Source: Membranipora membranacea (Eukaryota; Bryozoa; Gymnolaemata; Cheilostomatida; Membraniporidae). From it: 64,000 bases of DNA. Below are positions 61,120 through 64,000 of this stretch, piece by piece. How positions within the stretch are numbered: the first letter of the stretch is position 1; each line of letters begins with the position of its first letter. The notes under the pieces are model-generated. The model saw nothing but the letters and a program-made list of their open reading frames with translations. It was not told the origin of the DNA and made no database searches. The stretch lies in contig OU612066.1 in NCBI GenBank assembly GCA_914767715.1, positions 10,609,001-10,673,000 on the forward strand. The letters are read 5' to 3'. The position numbers and the translations under genes were made by a program.

Positions 61120-63993
61120 ATGGATGAACCAGAGAGAAGTATAATGGAAGAAACAGCTCCACCATTCCACTTCGAGTCAGACCAGCTAGCATTTAAAGGT
61201 AACTTGAGTTGAGAATGGTTTTGCTTTTGCCTTTCAAGAACAGGCGCACCACAACAAGGAGTCCCCTTGGCCACACACTGTCTGTGACTTGACTTCAGGG
61301 CACAGGTCTACTCCAAAACCTGGGATTTTGGCAATGTTTGACTGCCCCCTTGAGTTTCTGTTGTTTTGTTGTTTGAAGGTAATTCATGGTTTAGAAGACA
61401 CATCCAACTTTCAGTTTCATGGTCTCTGGAGTCAGAAGAAATCTGGACAGCACTTCCCTGAGTATTCTGTTTGAAAGACTACCTCCTAAGCTGCTCATAC
61501 ATACCTCATTTGATGGATTTAGTCACCTGTAGCTCTTTCAGCAAACAATTTCAGTTCAAAAATCTTTTGAAATCATGCGCAGACGCTGATAAATTCAGAG
61601 TGAGGCAACGTAATTATAGAGCTACAGGTGACTAAATCCATCAAATGAGGTTTGTATGAGCAGCTTAGGAGGTAGTCTTTCAAACAGAATACTCAGGAAA
61701 GTGCTGTCCAAATCTCTTCTGACCCCATGAGACCATGAAAGTTGGATGTGTCTTCTAAACCATGAATTACCTTTAAACAACAAAACAACAAAAACTCAAG
61801 GGGGGCAGTCAAACATTGCCAAAATCCCAGGTTTTGGAGTAGACCTGTGCTTCAGGGCTGTATCCATGGGTTTCAAAGTGGTAGGGCCAGGCAGGTAAGG
61901 TGTGGGAGGGGTGCTAAAGCACCTTCACGCCAGGGGGTATGGGGGGCCTGCCCCAGAAAATTTGCAAAAGAACAAAGGCAGTTTTAAAGCATTCCAGCCA
62001 TTTTTTGAGAAAGAAATTGGCCCCAGGGATCTTAGTGTAATAGGAAGGGACATCATCATAACTCTACTGTCACTGTCTTAGAATTGAGAAAAAAAATCCT
62101 ATTATGGAGTATAGAAAAGAGGTAAGAACCATTTCTTGAATTAACTGCTTACAGAGAAGAAGAGGATTAAAAGTAAATAAAATATTTGATATCGTTATAA
62201 TTTTGTCCATGAAGAGATTTAATAATAGTATTAATCATTTTTGTTTGAGCAATTGTTCAAAATTCTGATTTTATTGACCAGAGAAGGCTTCTGGGATGAG
62301 ATGCCATGAAATTTCTAACTTTGACAAACTGAATACCTCTATGCAGCCAATTTAGAACATGCAATGTGCTGAGGCTGTTTGATCAAGTTTGGCCCAAAAG
62401 TATGCTTTGTGGCGGTCCATGGCGCTGAAGAAAAGCTCACATGTTTCAGATTTAGATTTATTGATGAACTGATGAACAAGCAGAAAACATGCCATCATAA
62501 AACAGCTACATCAGCGCTATCACTTCGAAATCCCTACCTTTAACACAAGGGGCCCCCTGAGCCACTGTTATTGAGAAACATAAATAGAGTCAATGAGTAT
62601 TCATAACACTTAGGCCTATGGCAAATTTTGGAGTTTTTTCAAATTGAGCTCATGATAAAGTGGTAGGGCCATCGACTCCTAGCCCCACCTATGAATACAC
62701 CCCTGCTTGACTTGTGACATAACTGTGTAGGCTACTAAGTCCCGCCGGGACCATGCTAGGGGCCCATCCAGTAAATATCATCATGCATCATAGATAGAGA
62801 AACGGTAGTCAAAACCTAAAAAAAGTTATGATTTTTAATGTAAGTTATGATTTAAAATACTTGGGCTGGTAATAGGTCTACTTGTCACGGTGGTATTATG
62901 TCTTTGGAAGATGAACGGGCAATTAGTAGGCTCATATTAGTGGACTGTTAGCATCTACAATGTATGACATATCTCAGTGCACAGGAAATAGCACCCTTGA
63001 TGTTATACATTAAGTAAAGACTCGATGAACACAATGCTTATTTGGTCATTAGACGAATCAAACTAACTACCATCAAGCTCGTCACTGTTTGCGAGAGGGT
63101 TGACTAAGGGAAAATAATTCCCCTTAAGGCAGTTTTATTCATTCAAGTTACTCCAACAAAGCCAGATACAGTTTCCCACTTATTGTTCTTCAGGAAATGA
63201 AGATTACCAGCTGTTACTGTCTACATTGTCTAAGTTTGAAGCACTACGTGACAAAGCTATGAAGGATGTTGACAAACTCTATGATCTGAGGAAAGAAGCA
63301 CAGGCAGATCCGATTAATCTGGTGAAGAAACTGCAGACTGATCCAAAGGTAACGCTGAGGGTTGAACCATCAATATTTCATAAGAGCCACTGTGGATACC
63401 GAACAAAGTCATTTATGTTGAAACCAGATAGGAAGACTGATACCTAGTAGGCTATATTGTCCTGAAATCTTCTTGGAATTTAGTGGGTACACCCACCCAA
63501 TTTAGTCATAACCATCTTTTATCACTAATAGGCCTATGTGGATTATTGGTTGGTTTCATGCTAGCTTTTTTGTTGCGTCTATGTCTTGTCTATCATGCAT
63601 AGAAGCTTAATGGAAGGATGTGCAGTACCAACTAGGTATATCTTCTTATCACTTTAGTGCCTCAACCCCCACAAGTTGTACGATATAATGTTAAAACAAC
63701 CTGCTATGAACTACGCGCTTGCTATTCACTGCCAGGCAATTGGTGCCACAGGAGTCATGGTTAAAGGGGGAGCTTTCATGGTCGATTGTCCCTACCCCTA
63801 GCACCCGCTGCTGTATATCTCTACTTCATGTATCACCCAGTGTTATTTTAGTCACTGGATATACCTTCCAGACCTCAGATACCCGAAGTACCAGAGATCA
63901 ACTGGAGTAAATATTCCTTCACAGCCGACTCTGCCTCCGCGACTAACCAGTCTGTACACAACACCAGAGGGGTCAAAGTCCATGTGCCTGATG
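61120..63993 (+). CDS. ZZZ3-like chromatin protein (ATAC complex type), N-terminal part
   Basis: Three exons: 61120-61198, 63194-63348 and 63879-63993, all GT-AG and in frame; the gene continues past the window. It encodes MDEPERSIMEETAPPFHFES, DQLAFKGNEDYQLLLSTLSK, FEALRDKAMKDVDKLYDLRK, EAQADPINLVKKLQ, then IPEVPEINWSKYSF. The series ESDQLAxKGNxDYxxLL - LExxRxxAxxDxxxL - EAxxDPxxxVxKLQ - LPEIxWxxY is what I recall from ZZZ3, a SANT and ZZ-finger subunit of the ATAC acetyltransferase complex; the SANT and ZZ domains would lie beyond the window. The start is short, so an N-terminal extension may be absent here. A nested transposon pair fills most of intron 1. Confidence 0.72.
61288..62713. mobile_element. 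hAT-like non-autonomous element (outer), interrupted
   Basis: The element runs 61296-62705 and is flanked by exact 8-bp duplications CTTGACTT (61288-61295, 62706-62713). Left end CAGGG...CTGTATCCATGGG (split by a later insertion), right end CCTATGAATACACCCCTG; the termini are inverted (CAGGGNTGTATNCAT). The 8-bp duplication and CA..TG ends are hAT features. It has no transposase ORF. Confidence 0.8.
61301..61849. mobile_element. hAT-like foldback element (inner), inserted in the outer one
   Basis: Arms 61301-61536 and 61618-61849 are ~95% identical inverted repeats starting CACAGGTCTACTCC, with an 80-bp loop. The exact 8-bp duplication CTTCAGGG flanks it (61293-61300, 61850-61857), created within the left end of the outer element, five bases in. 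The ORF at 61289-61474 is inside the arm and not a gene. Confidence 0.85.
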
Positions 63994-64000
63994 GTGAGTG

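Noticed and set aside
61289-61474. 61-codon ORF
   Set aside because: Falls inside the arm of the inner hAT-like element.

Overview
The window is AT-rich animal DNA. Its genes have many small exons joined by GT-AG introns of about 100 bp to 7 kb, and the non-coding DNA is full of short foldback transposons. The protein set points to an invertebrate, probably marine, bilaterian: a Tctex1-type dynein light chain, a Shab-type K+ channel, an SLC25 carrier, a large Ig-superfamily receptor and a ZZZ3-like chromatin protein. The sequence alone does not fix the phylum. There are no bacterial-type operons, CRISPR arrays or rRNA genes.

Layout. (1) 155-1044 (+): the last two coding exons of a Tctex1-domain protein. 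(2) 11205-3462 (-): a complete Kv2/Shab-like voltage-gated K+ channel in three coding exons, with a possible fourth exon (3087-2889) reached by an alternative donor that overlaps the stop. (3) 18824-18706 (-): a convincing but unidentified first coding exon, possibly followed by micro-exons. (4) 28492-24995 (-): a complete mitochondrial carrier of the UCP/oxoglutarate/dicarboxylate type, with six coding exons and two homologous 173-nt terminal exons. (5) 32702-52003 (+): a complete 17-exon single-pass Ig/FnIII receptor of 1082 residues. (6) 53946-58937 (+): an intracellular protein with about 41 near-identical 24-residue leucine-rich repeats, frameshifted by an apparent 14-nt deletion. (7) 61120 to past the window end (+): the start of a ZZZ3-like gene.

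The gene models were built by hand from splice sites, phase continuity and family motifs. In the carrier and Ig genes every junction keeps phase, which strongly supports them. The genes do not form one pathway; they are ordinary neighbours in an animal genome.

The spaces between and inside genes hold several small mobile-element families. The clearest are a nested pair of hAT-like elements, each with an exact 8-bp target duplication (61288-62713), three copies of one inverted-repeat family, a two-copy GTGTTGGCTCT foldback family, a tRNA-derived SINE in a carrier intron, and many 22-60 bp mini-hairpins. The most interesting observations are duplicated exons at different fates (carrier terminal exon pair; Ig-gene exon with a lost acceptor), the actively rearranging LRR array, and the nested transposons.
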